A program made the translations under genes and the position numbers. DNA of 64,000 nt from Atopobium sp. oral taxon 416 (GTDB lineage Bacteria > Actinomycetota > Coriobacteriia > Coriobacteriales > Atopobiaceae), in NCBI RefSeq assembly GCF_018128285.1, contig NZ_CP072380.1, forward strand, positions 1,488,001 to 1,552,000, written 5' to 3'. Below, piece by piece: positions 9,395 through 18,239 of this stretch; the first letter of the stretch is position 1, and each line of letters starts with the position of its first letter. A model generated the notes under the pieces. That model was not told where the DNA came from. It ran no database searches and was given only the letters and a program-made list of their open reading frames with translations.

Positions 9395-11281
9395 CTAGTC
9401 CTCCTCTCCTGTGTGTTGTTCGGTCTGTTTGGTATGGGCGACTGCTTCTTTGAGCGCCGCGCGGTTCTGATCGTGGGACTGCTTGTTCTGCGTCAGATAG
9501 ACCTCGCGGTAGATCTTGTTCCGTCTCAACAGCTGCTCGTGGGTCCCGATGTCGTTGATGTGCCCCTCGTCCATCACCACGATGCGGTCCGCATCCTCGA
9601 TGGAGGAGGTGCGCTGGGCGATGATGATCTTGGTCGTTGAGGGGATGTAATGCTTGAAGCCCTCACGGATCAAACGGTCGGTCTTGGTGTCGACGGCGCT
9701 CGTGGAATCATCCATGATCAGGATCTTGGGGTTCTTCAGGAGTGTGCGGGCGATACAGAGGCGCTGCTTCTGACCGCCGGAGACGTTGGTGCCGCCCTGC
9801 TCGATGTAGGTGTCATACTTATCCGGGAAGCGCCGGATGAACTCGTCTGCCTGTGCTGTCTTGCAGGCTTGAAGCATCTGCTCGTCGGTCGCGTTCGGAT
9901 TGCCCCATCTGAGATTGTCCTTGATGGTACCTGAGAAGAGGACATTCCTCTGCAGCACGACTGCCACTTGGTTACGAAGGGATTTGATATCGTAGTCCTT
10001 CACGTTGTGGCCGCCGACGAAGACGGAGCCTTCGGTCGCATCGTAGAGGCGGCTGATCAGCTGGATTAGCGTGGACTTTGAGGAGCCGGTACCGCCGATG
10101 ATGCCGATGAACTCACCGCTGTTGATGTGCAGATCGATATCCTTTAAGGCCATGCGGTCCGCCTTCTTGGAATAGGCGAAGCTGACATGGTTGAAGTCGA
10201 CAGAGCCGTTGGGCACCTCATAGATCGCCTTCTTAGGGTTAGCCAGATCAGGCTGCTCCTTCAGGACCTCGCAGAGGCGCCGTGAGCTCTCTTCTGCCAT
10301 CACGATCATCACGAAGACCATCGAGAGCATCATGAGGGATATGAGCATCGAGAAGCCGTAGGTGATCAGCGATGAAAGCTGCCCCACGCCCATCGCCTGT
10401 GCCTGGCTGGAGACGATCGCCTGGGAGCCGAAGTAGACGACGAAGCAGTAGATCACATCGATAGAGATAGTCATAATCGGGCTGGTCCACGCCATGATCC
10501 GCTCGACATGGACGAAGTCGTTGTACAGGTTGTGCGAAGCGGTACCGAATTTCTTGCGCTCGTAGTCCTCACGGACGTAGGACTTGACGACGCGGATGCC
10601 GGAGACATTCTCTTCGACGGAATCATTCAGCGCATCGTATTTTCTGAACAGGCGCCTGAAGATAGGCGTGGTGATGAGGATCAGCCTGAAGAGGACGTAG
10701 CCCAGAAAGATTGCGACAAAGACATAGATGACCGCCACGGGGCCACCGGTCAGAAATGCCATCACGATCGAAAAGATCGCGAGGAGCGGGCAACGCACGG
10801 CGGTCCTGATGATTGTCATGAACGCAAACTGCACGTTGGTGATATCGGTTGTGAGACGCGTCACTAAGGAACTCGTCGAGAACTTATCGATGTTTGAGAA
10901 TGAGAATGTCTGAATCTTGTGAAAGATATCGTGGCGCAAGTTCCTGGCGAAACCCGTTGAGGCAATGGAGCAGGTGATGCCGGCTCCGGTGCCGAAGGCC
11001 AGCGACGCCAGTGCCATAATCACCAGGATCAGCCCATAGTGGGCGATGGTCGACATAGGCGCCCCCGCCTCAATCCGGTCGATCAGGGTAGCGGTGACAA
11101 AAGGGATAGCACACTCCATCGCAACCTCGCCTGTGACGATGATGGGGGTCGCAAGTGAGGTCTTCTTGAATTCCCGCAGTGATTTGCCCAGCGTGGAGAA
11201 AATATCTCTATAGGAGTATTCAGGCACACTCGAGTCAGTGCCGGCACTGACCGCTTCGTGAATCCTGTCTTTTACTTTCAC
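9395..11281 (-). CDS. ABC exporter half-transporter, degenerate-site subunit
   Basis: This 628-residue half-transporter has a six-helix membrane domain (about residues 40-345), then a nucleotide-binding domain with Walker A GGTGSSKST, signature NVSGGQKQR and Walker B ILIMDDSTSAVD. Asp replaces the catalytic Glu after Walker B, so its own Walker site should hydrolyse ATP poorly, while its intact signature completes the partner's site. The start is GTG at 11281, with AGAAGGTG upstream inside the end of marR. The C-terminal ~40 residues are polar and His/Gln/Glu-rich, outside the usual fold. It lies between marR and the catalytic subunit, giving the common marR-abcA-abcB order of inducible exporters. 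Confidence 0.92.
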   Translation of the reverse strand: MKVKDRIHEAVSAGTDSSVPEYSYRDIFSTLGKSLREFKKTSLATPIIVTGEVAMECAIPFVTATLIDRIEAGAPMSTIAHYGLILVIMALASLAFGTGAGITCSIASTGFARNLRHDIFHKIQTFSFSNIDKFSTSSLVTRLTTDITNVQFAFMTIIRTAVRCPLLAIFSIVMAFLTGGPVAVIYVFVAIFLGYVLFRLILITTPIFRRLFRKYDALNDSVEENVSGIRVVKSYVREDYERKKFGTASHNLYNDFVHVERIMAWTSPIMTISIDVIYCFVVYFGSQAIVSSQAQAMGVGQLSSLITYGFSMLISLMMLSMVFVMIVMAEESSRRLCEVLKEQPDLANPKKAIYEVPNGSVDFNHVSFAYSKKADRMALKDIDLHINSGEFIGIIGGTGSSKSTLIQLISRLYDATEGSVFVGGHNVKDYDIKSLRNQVAVVLQRNVLFSGTIKDNLRWGNPNATDEQMLQACKTAQADEFIRRFPDKYDTYIEQGGTNVSGGQKQRLCIARTLLKNPKILIMDDSTSAVDTKTDRLIREGFKHYIPSTTKIIIAQRTSSIEDADRIVVMDEGHINDIGTHEQLLRRNKIYREVYLTQNKQSHDQNRAALKEAVAHTKQTEQHTGEED

Positions 11282-11287
11282 GTCTGT

Positions 11288-11785
11288 TTACACCTTCTCT
11301 CGTTTCTGTGCCTGTGCTAAATCCATCCAATGAAGTCTCACCCGTGTGAGGAGTGCAAGCAACACTTTCTTTTCCTGGTCGCTCAAAACCGAAAATGCTT
11401 CTCTTTCGAACGCTGTTTTACGCTTGACCCACCGTTTTGCCTCTTCCCGTCCGCTTTCTGTCAGTGACACGTTGATCTGGCGTCGGTCTTTCTCAGAGCG
11501 CTCCCTCTTGACAAGCCCGCACGCTTCCAGCTTTGAGAGGGTTTCAGAGAGCGCTGCGGAGCTGATGGGAACCTCTCCGCTCTGCAGATCTTTCTGAGTC
11601 ATCGTTCCGCCGTTAGCAAGCAGCCTGAGGAGCGCATGGGGCTGTCCAGACCTGCTTGTGAACGATGCGTGCATTATCGCGTTAATCAAACCGAATGTAT
11701 CAAGCAACTGACGTTCAACGGGGCCTGTATTAAAGAAGTCCCGAGCCGTTTTCTCATACTGTGAATCCTGCATATTCCGCCTCAT
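11288..11785 (-). CDS. MarR-family transcriptional regulator
   Basis: This is a 165-residue winged-helix regulator. Residues about 55-125 contain the wHTH, including MTQKDLQSGEVPISSAALSE (the recognition region) and the wing segment KRERSEKDRRQINVSLTESG typical of MarR. It is the first gene of a three-gene transcription unit with an ABC exporter. Two identical 10-bp palindromes overlap the only strong promoter upstream, so autorepression is likely. ATG 11785 is the longest start; an internal ATG at 11773, preceded by GAGGCGG, is an alternative and would remove four residues. MarR proteins usually release DNA on binding a small phenolic or drug-like ligand; the ligand here is unknown. Confidence 0.93.
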   Translation of the reverse strand: MRRNMQDSQYEKTARDFFNTGPVERQLLDTFGLINAIMHASFTSRSGQPHALLRLLANGGTMTQKDLQSGEVPISSAALSETLSKLEACGLVKRERSEKDRRQINVSLTESGREEAKRWVKRKTAFEREAFSVLSDQEKKVLLALLTRVRLHWMDLAQAQKREKV

Positions 11786-11815
11786 ATGACTCTCGCCGTT
11801 TATTGTACGGAGAAA

Positions 11816-11853
11816 ACTATAGGTACCTAATAATCAGATGTCTAGGTACCTAA
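11816..11853 (-). promoter_or_regulatory. marR promoter with two TAGGTACCTA operators
   Basis: On the minus strand, -35 TAGACA (11839-11844) and -10 TATAGT (11816-11821) are separated by exactly 17 bases. The perfect palindrome TAGGTACCTA occurs twice: at 11820-11829, touching the -10, and at 11843-11852, touching the -35. Their centres are 23 bases apart, about two helical turns on the same face. This is the arrangement expected for a repressor dimer pair blocking polymerase. Binding by the MarR protein is inference. Confidence 0.85.
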
Positions 11854-11909
11854 CGAATTATTCAAATATCCTAGAAAAAGTGAAGTTCAATACTAGAGGA
11901 AGTGCCGGA

Positions 11910-12758
11910 TTACAGCATCCGTTTGACCGTTTTGAGGACAACTTCAATCACGTCGTCCGGTGCCTCTTTGGGCAGCGTGTGGCCATGACCCTCCGAGATG
12001 AAGAGCTGCGCTTGGGAGATTGCCCCGACAATGCGTTTCGTCTCTTCAGGCTTGATAACGTCATACTGCCCGGCCATCACCGTTGTAGGGCAGGAGATTG
12101 ACTTCAAGCTCTCCGGATCAATGTGCGGCTCGATCTCCATCAGGTTCAAAAGCTCTGCCTGTTGGCGTGCCTCCTGCGCAGTGGGGGACATCAAGGTGGG
12201 GTCAATTGCGCCATCTTTCGGAAGGTTCTCGACCCACTCAGCCCAATCGAGCAGACGTTGGATGGTGGCTTGAGGATCCCATCCCTCGTTGTTGACACCT
12301 TCAGGGGTAAGGTTTGCTCCGATCGAGGTGAGGGAGGCGACAAGCTCCGGATGCTTTGAGACGATGAGGAGCGCCTCGATCGCTCCGTCGGAGAAGCCGA
12401 CCAAGTGGCAGCGTTTGAGGTCGAGTGCCTCCATCACCCCTATAGCATCGTTCGCCATCACCTCATACGTCAATTTCGCGGTACCGCGCGTCGACTGACC
12501 CTGAGCACGTGAATCCGGCGCGTAGACCGGATAGCCCACTTCCACGCAGGCGTCGATGATGGGACCGAAGATCTCATGGTCCTCCCCATTGCCATGCAGG
12601 AACAGGATCGGGGTTTGAGCAGCGCTTTCAGTGTTGTAGCCGAACGTTGCAATAAAAGCTCCGTCTGGACGCTCGATACGTTGCGCGAAGGAGAGCGGCG
12701 TGTGCGGGCGCTCATAGGGGGAGGGGAAATGGATTTGGGGAGGTTCCGGAATCTGCAT
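11910..12758 (-). CDS. Alpha/beta-fold hydrolase
   Basis: This ~282-residue hydrolase starts at the ATG at 12758, because AAAAGGAGT sits just before it; the longer frame to 12803 lacks a good ribosome site. An HGNG oxyanion motif, a nucleophile elbow GFSDGA (Ser), a VMAGQYDVIKPE segment carrying the acid, and a GHGHTLP segment with the catalytic His appear in the normal order. This gives a complete Ser-Asp-His triad of the small serine hydrolase superfamily. The substrate cannot be inferred. It lies 78 bases downstream of metG on the same strand and may be read from the metG promoter. Confidence 0.88.
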   Translation of the reverse strand: MQIPEPPQIHFPSPYERPHTPLSFAQRIERPDGAFIATFGYNTESAAQTPILFLHGNGEDHEIFGPIIDACVEVGYPVYAPDSRAQGQSTRGTAKLTYEVMANDAIGVMEALDLKRCHLVGFSDGAIEALLIVSKHPELVASLTSIGANLTPEGVNNEGWDPQATIQRLLDWAEWVENLPKDGAIDPTLMSPTAQEARQQAELLNLMEIEPHIDPESLKSISCPTTVMAGQYDVIKPEETKRIVGAISQAQLFISEGHGHTLPKEAPDDVIEVVLKTVKRML

Positions 12759-12836
12759 CGGTACTCCTTTTGCTGATAAATATGGCCTCAGCTCAAAGCC
12801 CAACTGAGACCAGAGGATTTTCAGGATATAAGTGAG

Positions 12837-14858
12837 CTAGCGTTGGCTTTCGTGGCGCTCGAAGAAGTCAAAACGTGGCGGCAGTGGGGTGATCTCGTGC
12901 TGCTCCACATTCTCACCGGTGTACTGAACGAGCTCCGGTAGACCTTCCTCGGCGTGCTTCCAGCTGAAGAAGACCTCTGTGGGGATGTTGAGGTGCTCTG
13001 CGATAGCTTCGCAGCCCTTCGGGACTACCGGATGCATAAGAAGGGTCACAGTTCTGAGTGCTCTGAAGGCGTTGGAGAGGGCCTGTTCATACCCTTTCGG
13101 GTCTTCCTTGGCGGTTTTTGATTCCTTCGTCCAGCGCTTGTTGGCCTCACGGCAGAAGTCTTCCGCTATGGTCAGCGCCTTCGTGGAATTGAAGTAATAG
13201 CAGGCTTTCTCAAAGTCTTCAGTGACTTTATTGCAGCGCTTGACGACTTCAGGCTCAGGATCCACGGACGGGAGATGGTTGTCCAACGCTCTCGTTGCGC
13301 CGTAGAAGCAGCTGCGGGCCAGCCGGTTGAAGATGTTTGTGAGGAAAGCGCTTTCTTTGAGCACCGGATCCGCGACGCGTGGGTCATCTTTGGTCAGGAT
13401 CTGCTCGCCGGTCTTCTTGTCCGTGTGGCTCACGGAGGTGTCGTAGGGCTTCGGGCTGAAACTCACGGCCTTTTGGTCGAGCGCGAGGCTCAACCAGTGA
13501 GTGCGAAGCTGCTCCGCGGTGTAGTGGTTGAGCAGATCATCTGCCATCGGCGGCTTGATCTTGCCAGAGCTTGAGGCTTTCTTATTCATAAATAAGATGT
13601 GGTAGTCCGCAATCGGAGTGTCTTGAATGAGACCCCAGTCGAGCGCCTCCCACAGAGCCGGCTGTGTAACACAGTAGAAGTTGATGTTGTCCTGTCCCAT
13701 AAACTGGAAGACCTTGGTGTCCTTGGAGCACCACCAGTCGTGCCAGTCAGTTGAGCTGTAGCGCCCGGTCGCTGCGGTTGCCAACAGCGTCTGCGTGAAG
13801 GAGATTGGGGCCCACAGGCTTTCCGGCCAGCACCACAGGGTCAGCCCTCTCAGATCTTCCAGATCGGGTGCGGGGACACCCCAGGAGATGTTGCCTGTGA
13901 GACGGAAAGGGAGCAAGGTTTTACCAGTACGGAAGCGGATATCGGCATCCTCCAGGATGGTGCGCGCGTCGTCACGCTCCTGCCAGGAGTTGAACACGAT
14001 CGAGAAGGACTTCTGATTCCCTTCAGGGGCAAAGTACTTGAAGGGTGGCAGCTTGTCCTTGATTGTGTCAAAAGTCTCCTGGTAGTGCTCCTGGATATAG
14101 ATGCGGGGTGGCTCGAGGCTCTCGCGCACGGTCTTCGTGACGAGCGGACGGATCTGCGGGTCACTATCCCACTTATCGACCAATTTCTTCAGATCGTCGG
14201 CAAAGGCAGGCAGATTAAAGTACCAGTTCTCGACCGGCCTCAGTTCAGGAGTGGTGCCAGTGAGTTGACTCACCGGCGTGATAAGCTCCTCCGGGTCAAA
14301 CTGGTGACCCAAATCGCACTCATCCGCATAGGCCTTCTCAGACTTGCAGCCTTTGACCGGGCAGCGTCCTACGACCTGACGGCCATTCAGGAACTGGTGG
14401 GCTTTCGTATCGTAGAACTGCTTGGTGGAGCACTTCATGAGGTAGCCGCGTTGGTAAAGGCGCTCGATCACTTCACGGGAGAGCTTTGCGTGGAAGGGCT
14501 TTGCAGGCTCCAGCCCTGAGCCGGAGAAGAGGTCGAGGGAGATCCCGTAGTCCTTTAAGGTCTGCGCCTGTGACCTGTGGTTTTCCTCTACATAGTCCTC
14601 GATGCTGCCGGTATAGCCTGCCTCTTTGCGCCCGCGATAGCCCTCCATAATGGGGGAGCCGTAGCAATCGGTGCCAGAGACAAAGATCACATTCTCATCG
14701 CCGATGCGGTCACGGTAGAACCGGGCAAAGAAATCCGCTTCGACGAACATTCCGCCGACATGGCCAAAGTGCAGATGCTTGTTGCCGTAGGGCATGCCGC
14801 CGGTGATCACAACACGCTTGGGGAAGGAAACCTGCGTGTCATTTGAATTGTTTGCCAT
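12837..14858 (-). CDS. metG: Methionyl-tRNA synthetase family (class I), divergent
   Basis: This 673-residue class I synthetase has ITGGMPYGNKHLHFGH near residues 18-33 (HIGH-type motif HFGH), a zinc-knuckle connective region (CPVKGC...CDLGHQFDPEELITP) and a C-terminal helical anticodon-binding domain. No EMAP/tRNA-binding appendix follows. The odd point is the second signature: where KMSKS is expected (about residues 427-433) the sequence is KASSSGK. The surrounding context (MNKK before, IKPPMADDLL after) is well ordered, so it is not a frame error. GAGGATCC precedes ATG 14858. It is probably the housekeeping MetG of this clade or a paralogue of it; the window does not show a second copy. 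tRNA-Met charging is inferred from the family. Confidence 0.8.
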   Translation of the reverse strand: MANNSNDTQVSFPKRVVITGGMPYGNKHLHFGHVGGMFVEADFFARFYRDRIGDENVIFVSGTDCYGSPIMEGYRGRKEAGYTGSIEDYVEENHRSQAQTLKDYGISLDLFSGSGLEPAKPFHAKLSREVIERLYQRGYLMKCSTKQFYDTKAHQFLNGRQVVGRCPVKGCKSEKAYADECDLGHQFDPEELITPVSQLTGTTPELRPVENWYFNLPAFADDLKKLVDKWDSDPQIRPLVTKTVRESLEPPRIYIQEHYQETFDTIKDKLPPFKYFAPEGNQKSFSIVFNSWQERDDARTILEDADIRFRTGKTLLPFRLTGNISWGVPAPDLEDLRGLTLWCWPESLWAPISFTQTLLATAATGRYSSTDWHDWWCSKDTKVFQFMGQDNINFYCVTQPALWEALDWGLIQDTPIADYHILFMNKKASSSGKIKPPMADDLLNHYTAEQLRTHWLSLALDQKAVSFSPKPYDTSVSHTDKKTGEQILTKDDPRVADPVLKESAFLTNIFNRLARSCFYGATRALDNHLPSVDPEPEVVKRCNKVTEDFEKACYYFNSTKALTIAEDFCREANKRWTKESKTAKEDPKGYEQALSNAFRALRTVTLLMHPVVPKGCEAIAEHLNIPTEVFFSWKHAEEGLPELVQYTGENVEQHEITPLPPRFDFFERHESQR

Positions 14859-14966
14859 GTATGGATCCTCAACGCATAATCTGTAACTGATACAACATGC
14901 CCATTGTAAGGCATAACAAAGTTTGATTATAACGGCGGATAGACAAAGCGGGAGCCGGCGATATTT

Positions 14967-15530
14967 GTGAGTGAACTACAGGGCTACAGTGTGGTCGAGA
15001 AGTTTGACCTCTTGCATGACCGGCATATTCTCGAGCGGCTTTCACGTGCCTCGCAGTTCCTGTTGGTCGCCTCTGTTCTAGCCGCGATTCTGATCTGTGC
15101 GATCACCCACACCGCCCTGATACAGGGATGGATCGGCTTTATCTGGTTCGCGGTGGTGATGTGCGTGAGCCTGACTGCCCACGAGGGAATCCACGCGCTG
15201 GGCTTCCTGATCGCCTCACAAGGGCATGCGCACATCTCCTTTGGAATCACCTGGGCCTTCCTCTACACCAAAACCGACGATGCAATCCTGCCCAAAGGAG
15301 CTTTCTCTGCAGTCCTGATGGCCCCGACGATCGTTTTGGCCATTGCGTTGCCTACACTTGGCGCTTCCTTCGGCTTTCTGGGAGAGAGCCTGCTCGTCGA
15401 TGCGCTGCACCTCACCGGATGCGTAGGGGATTGGATGATGGTGGAAGCGATTGCGAAACACAACGAGTGCACGCACGTGCGGGATACCTCCTATGGGTGC
15501 TGCCTGCTTAAGAAAAACGATGCGGCGTAG
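14967..15530 (+). CDS. DUF3267-type membrane metalloprotease-like protein
   Basis: This 187-residue membrane protein starts at GTG 14967 (a GGAG lies about 12 bases upstream). Two hydrophobic segments (about residues 30-65) precede an HEGIHALGF motif, an HExxH zinc-binding site just inside a helix, as in DUF3267 proteins, which resemble site-2-type peptidases. A further hydrophobic stretch spans about residues 105-140. After it comes a GDWMMVEAI segment that may supply another metal ligand, as in related families. It is divergent from metG and 44 bases upstream of queH. The substrate and role are not known for the family. Confidence 0.75.
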   Translation: MSELQGYSVVEKFDLLHDRHILERLSRASQFLLVASVLAAILICAITHTALIQGWIGFIWFAVVMCVSLTAHEGIHALGFLIASQGHAHISFGITWAFLYTKTDDAILPKGAFSAVLMAPTIVLAIALPTLGASFGFLGESLLVDALHLTGCVGDWMMVEAIAKHNECTHVRDTSYGCCLLKKNDAA

Positions 15531-15574
15531 GGTGTGCTACGGTTGTTATAGAAACGAAGTGTTGAAAGGTTTCG

Positions 15575-16165
15575 ATGAGAACGTCTATTCTTCTCCATGC
15601 CTGCTGCGGGCCCTGCTCGATCGAGCCGGTGAAATACCTATGCAAAGAGGGCTTTGAGCCGACGATCTGCTGGACCAACCCGAATATCCAGCCTGTGGCA
15701 GAACACGACAAACGACTTGCTGTGCTTCAGAAGTGGGCCCGTGAGGTAGCGCATGTCGAGGTGATCGTCGCGGGTGATGATCGTGAGGCCTGGGAAAAGT
15801 TTGTGGCGCCGAACCTGATGAACCGGCCTCAGCGCTGCCGCGCCTGCTACGCGCTGCGCTTGAGTGAAGCCTGCCGGGTTGCCAAAGAGCGGGGTTTTCG
15901 CTACATCTCTACCACGCTAGCGGTCTCACCCTACCAACTCTTCGATACCTGCCATGAAGTGCTTGATGCGACCGCAAAGAAGGCGGGGCTCATCAGCGTC
16001 TGGAGGGACTTCCGTCCCTACTATTCTGATTCGGTTACGGATTCACGGGCACTCGGCATGTATCGACAGAACTACTGCGGCTGCCGCTTTTCCGTGGTGG
16101 AGGCCTGCGTTTCTCGCCACGAGCTCAGGGATACGCGGAAAACCAAAAAGCACGTGCACGTGTGA
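15575..16165 (+). CDS. queH: Epoxyqueuosine reductase QueH
   Basis: This ~196-residue protein has the cysteine pattern of QueH (formerly DUF208), the cobalamin-independent enzyme that reduces epoxyqueuosine to queuosine on tRNA. Visible groups are LLHACCGPC (N-terminal CCxxC, also the adenine-nucleotide-loop-like region), QRCRACYALRL, and YCGCRFS near the end. These ligate a 4Fe-4S cluster and a second metal site in characterised homologues. The start at ATG 15575 follows GAAAGG. queA, the preceding step in the pathway, starts 87 bases downstream, and tgt is 6 kb further on. The last residues (RKTKKHVHV) are basic and run past the conserved domain. Confidence 0.93.
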   Translation: MRTSILLHACCGPCSIEPVKYLCKEGFEPTICWTNPNIQPVAEHDKRLAVLQKWAREVAHVEVIVAGDDREAWEKFVAPNLMNRPQRCRACYALRLSEACRVAKERGFRYISTTLAVSPYQLFDTCHEVLDATAKKAGLISVWRDFRPYYSDSVTDSRALGMYRQNYCGCRFSVVEACVSRHELRDTRKTKKHVHV

Positions 16166-16252
16166 TGCACGTGAGTTCTTAAGCAGAATCTGGCACGATC
16201 GCTGCACCATTGTAGGATAGATGGGCACTTATTGCTGAAGGAGCACAACTAT

Positions 16253-17416
16253 ATGAGAACTGACGATTTTGATTACGATCTGCCACAGGGGCTGATCGCA
16301 CAGGAACCCACGGACCAACGCGATTCCTGCCGCCTCTTTGTGCTGCACCGCGATACAGGCAAGCATGACTATAAAGTCTTCACTGACATTATCGACTACC
16401 TCAACCCCGGCGATCTGCTGGTAGCCAACAAGACCCGCGTCATGCCCGCACGACTGGTCGGCCACAAACAGAAGACCGGTGGCGTCTCTGAGACGTTGCT
16501 CTTGAAGCGCCGTGAGGACAAGGATCCGATGGGCCATGTGTGGGAGTGCCTGGTCAATCCGGGTAAACGTCTCAAGCCCGGTACTGTAATCGAGTATCGC
16601 GCCGGCGAGACTCAGGCACCGATGAGCGCCCCGGTCGTCCTGACTGCAGAGATCATCGATTACGTCGAGGATAGCCGCGGAGGACGTCTAGTCAGGTTTG
16701 ATCCGGCTGGGGGGCTGACCCTCGATGAGGCGATGCACAAAGCCGGCCATGTGCCTCTGCCGCCCTATATCACCCAGTACGACGGGGATCCGGAAAAATA
16801 TCAGACCGTCTACGCGATGCACGAGGAGCACTCCGCTGCTGCTCCGACCGCGGGCCTGCATTTCACCCCTGAGCTGATCAAGCGTATTGAGGACAAAGGC
16901 GTCCAGTGGAAGACAGTAGAGCTCGAGGTCGGCATCGATACCTTTCGCCTGGTTGAGGAGGACGACCCGACCAAGCACATGATGCACACTGAGCGCTACC
17001 ACGTGAACCAGGATGTGGTGGATGCCGTGCATGCGACGAAGGAAGCCGGCCACCGCGTGATTGCGGTTGGTACCACCTCGGTGCGCTCGCTCGAGTCAGC
17101 CTTCGATCCGGAGGTTCCGGTCTCCGATCCGCCGGTGGTCGCCCGCTACTTTGAGGATGCCAAGGACTCCGCCAAGGTCACCGGCAAGGGTGACATCGTG
17201 GTCCGCAAGAATGCCACCACATCGCTCTACCTGATGCCGGGTTCCACCTACCACGTAGTGGATGGGCTTATCACTAACTTCCATGTGCCGAGATCGACCC
17301 TCATGATGTTGGTAAGCGCCTTTGCGAGCAGAGACCAGATCATGGACGCATACCAGGACGCGATCCAACGTAAGTTCAGAATGCTGAGCTTCGGTGACGC
17401 GATGTTTATCGAGTAG
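16253..17416 (+). CDS. queA: S-adenosylmethionine:tRNA ribosyltransferase-isomerase QueA
   Basis: This ~387-residue QueA transfers the ribosyl part of SAM onto preQ1-modified tRNA, forming epoxyqueuosine. The start is placed at ATG 16253, because AAGGAG lies 10 bases before it; the frame also opens upstream. Family hallmarks seen are DYDLPQGLIAQEP at the start, PGDLLVANKTRVMPARL, PLPPYI, the AAPTAGLHFT block (about residues 200-209), and a C-terminal ITNFHVPRSTLMMLVSAFA segment. It is full length and intact. It follows queH in the same direction and ends before a hairpin. Substrate preQ1-tRNA would come from the Tgt encoded at 23.4 kb. Confidence 0.95.
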   Translation: MRTDDFDYDLPQGLIAQEPTDQRDSCRLFVLHRDTGKHDYKVFTDIIDYLNPGDLLVANKTRVMPARLVGHKQKTGGVSETLLLKRREDKDPMGHVWECLVNPGKRLKPGTVIEYRAGETQAPMSAPVVLTAEIIDYVEDSRGGRLVRFDPAGGLTLDEAMHKAGHVPLPPYITQYDGDPEKYQTVYAMHEEHSAAAPTAGLHFTPELIKRIEDKGVQWKTVELEVGIDTFRLVEEDDPTKHMMHTERYHVNQDVVDAVHATKEAGHRVIAVGTTSVRSLESAFDPEVPVSDPPVVARYFEDAKDSAKVTGKGDIVVRKNATTSLYLMPGSTYHVVDGLITNFHVPRSTLMMLVSAFASRDQIMDAYQDAIQRKFRMLSFGDAMFIE

Positions 17417-17445
17417 CGTCTCTGTACATATGAAGTGACGAAGTG

Positions 17446-17476
17446 GCCCTCGGGATGCTGATGCATTCGGAGGGTT
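17446..17476 (+). terminator. Probable terminator after queA
   Basis: CCCTC...GATGC at about 17447-17458 pairs with GCATTC.GGAGGG at about 17463-17474, followed by tttcgtt. It lies about 30 bases after the queA stop. The stretch 17480-17940 beyond it shows no gene I can support. Confidence 0.55.
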
Positions 17477-17939
17477 TCGTTATATAGAGCCTCTTGCGAA
17501 ATTACGAAAGCATGGTTGTTGCATACATGTAAGGAGTATGAAGTTGCTAACTTTATATCAATTCGGAGGGAATATCCATAGAGTAGGAAGAAAGTTAGAT
17601 ATAAGTGACTATTCACTATGTTCTGCGAGGAACGATAGTCGGATAGGGACACGCCCACATGCCCGAACGTTGTATCACAGGCGCTCAGAGCAGTAACCAT
17701 ACGTTCGTTGTAGTGCTATGTGCGATCACCCTCCAGAGTATCGGCGCATAGGTACCACAGGGAGAAAGAGAGACGCATGAAGCATAAGCTGCCCCCAGGC
17801 ACAAAAGATGGCTCTTCGCTACTTATGGCGGGTAGCACTCCTGCATCCCCTTGAGCACGTGGTGTTCGGACAGCAGGATTTTGGCGACGGAAGGCTTCGG
17901 TTCTAAGGCGCAAGATGGATGCTTAAGGCAGGTATGCTG

Positions 17940-18215
17940 GCGGCAAGGCTCTTTAAATAAAAGATCCCATGGAGCTTAAGGACGAATGGGAGCTCTTCAA
18001 TGTCTGGTACAAGAAGTGCAGATGAGCGTAGGACAAGCTCCCTGTAAGGGTGGCACACGTCAGGGCTAGGCGGTGGAATGCTCCGTCTGCTACAGGAAGT
18101 GCGGCACCTGTGACACGCGTGAGAGGACCTAAAAACATCCCAACATCTGGCAGTACGATGCCATCGTGCACTGCGTGGTGTTGAGGACCGAGTGCCCCAA
18201 TGAGCTGTAATCTTT
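17940..18215 (+). mobile_element. ISL3-family transposase 5' relic
   Basis: Fragments in different plus frames match the start of an ISL3-type transposase. Near 17970 there is DPMELKDEWELF. Near 18070-18120 there is a zinc-ribbon pattern C-x2-C..C-x2-C (ECSVCYRKCGTCDTRERT), then HPNIWQYDAIVHC and RTECPNEL near 18150-18215. In-frame stops and frame changes break it. Nothing of the catalytic domain follows, so only the N-terminal fifth survives, next to the decayed surface-protein gene. Confidence 0.65.
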
Positions 18216-18239
18216 TGATGAACAGCTGGACACCAGCAA

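Noticed and set aside
8924-9640. Plus-strand open frame opposite the two ABC transporter genes
   Set aside because: It crosses the junction of two well-supported minus-strand genes and has no ribosome site or family resemblance.
11820-11852. CRISPR or other short-repeat array
   Set aside because: Only two copies of a 10-bp palindrome, and they coincide with a promoter. No CRISPR-like array was seen anywhere in the window.
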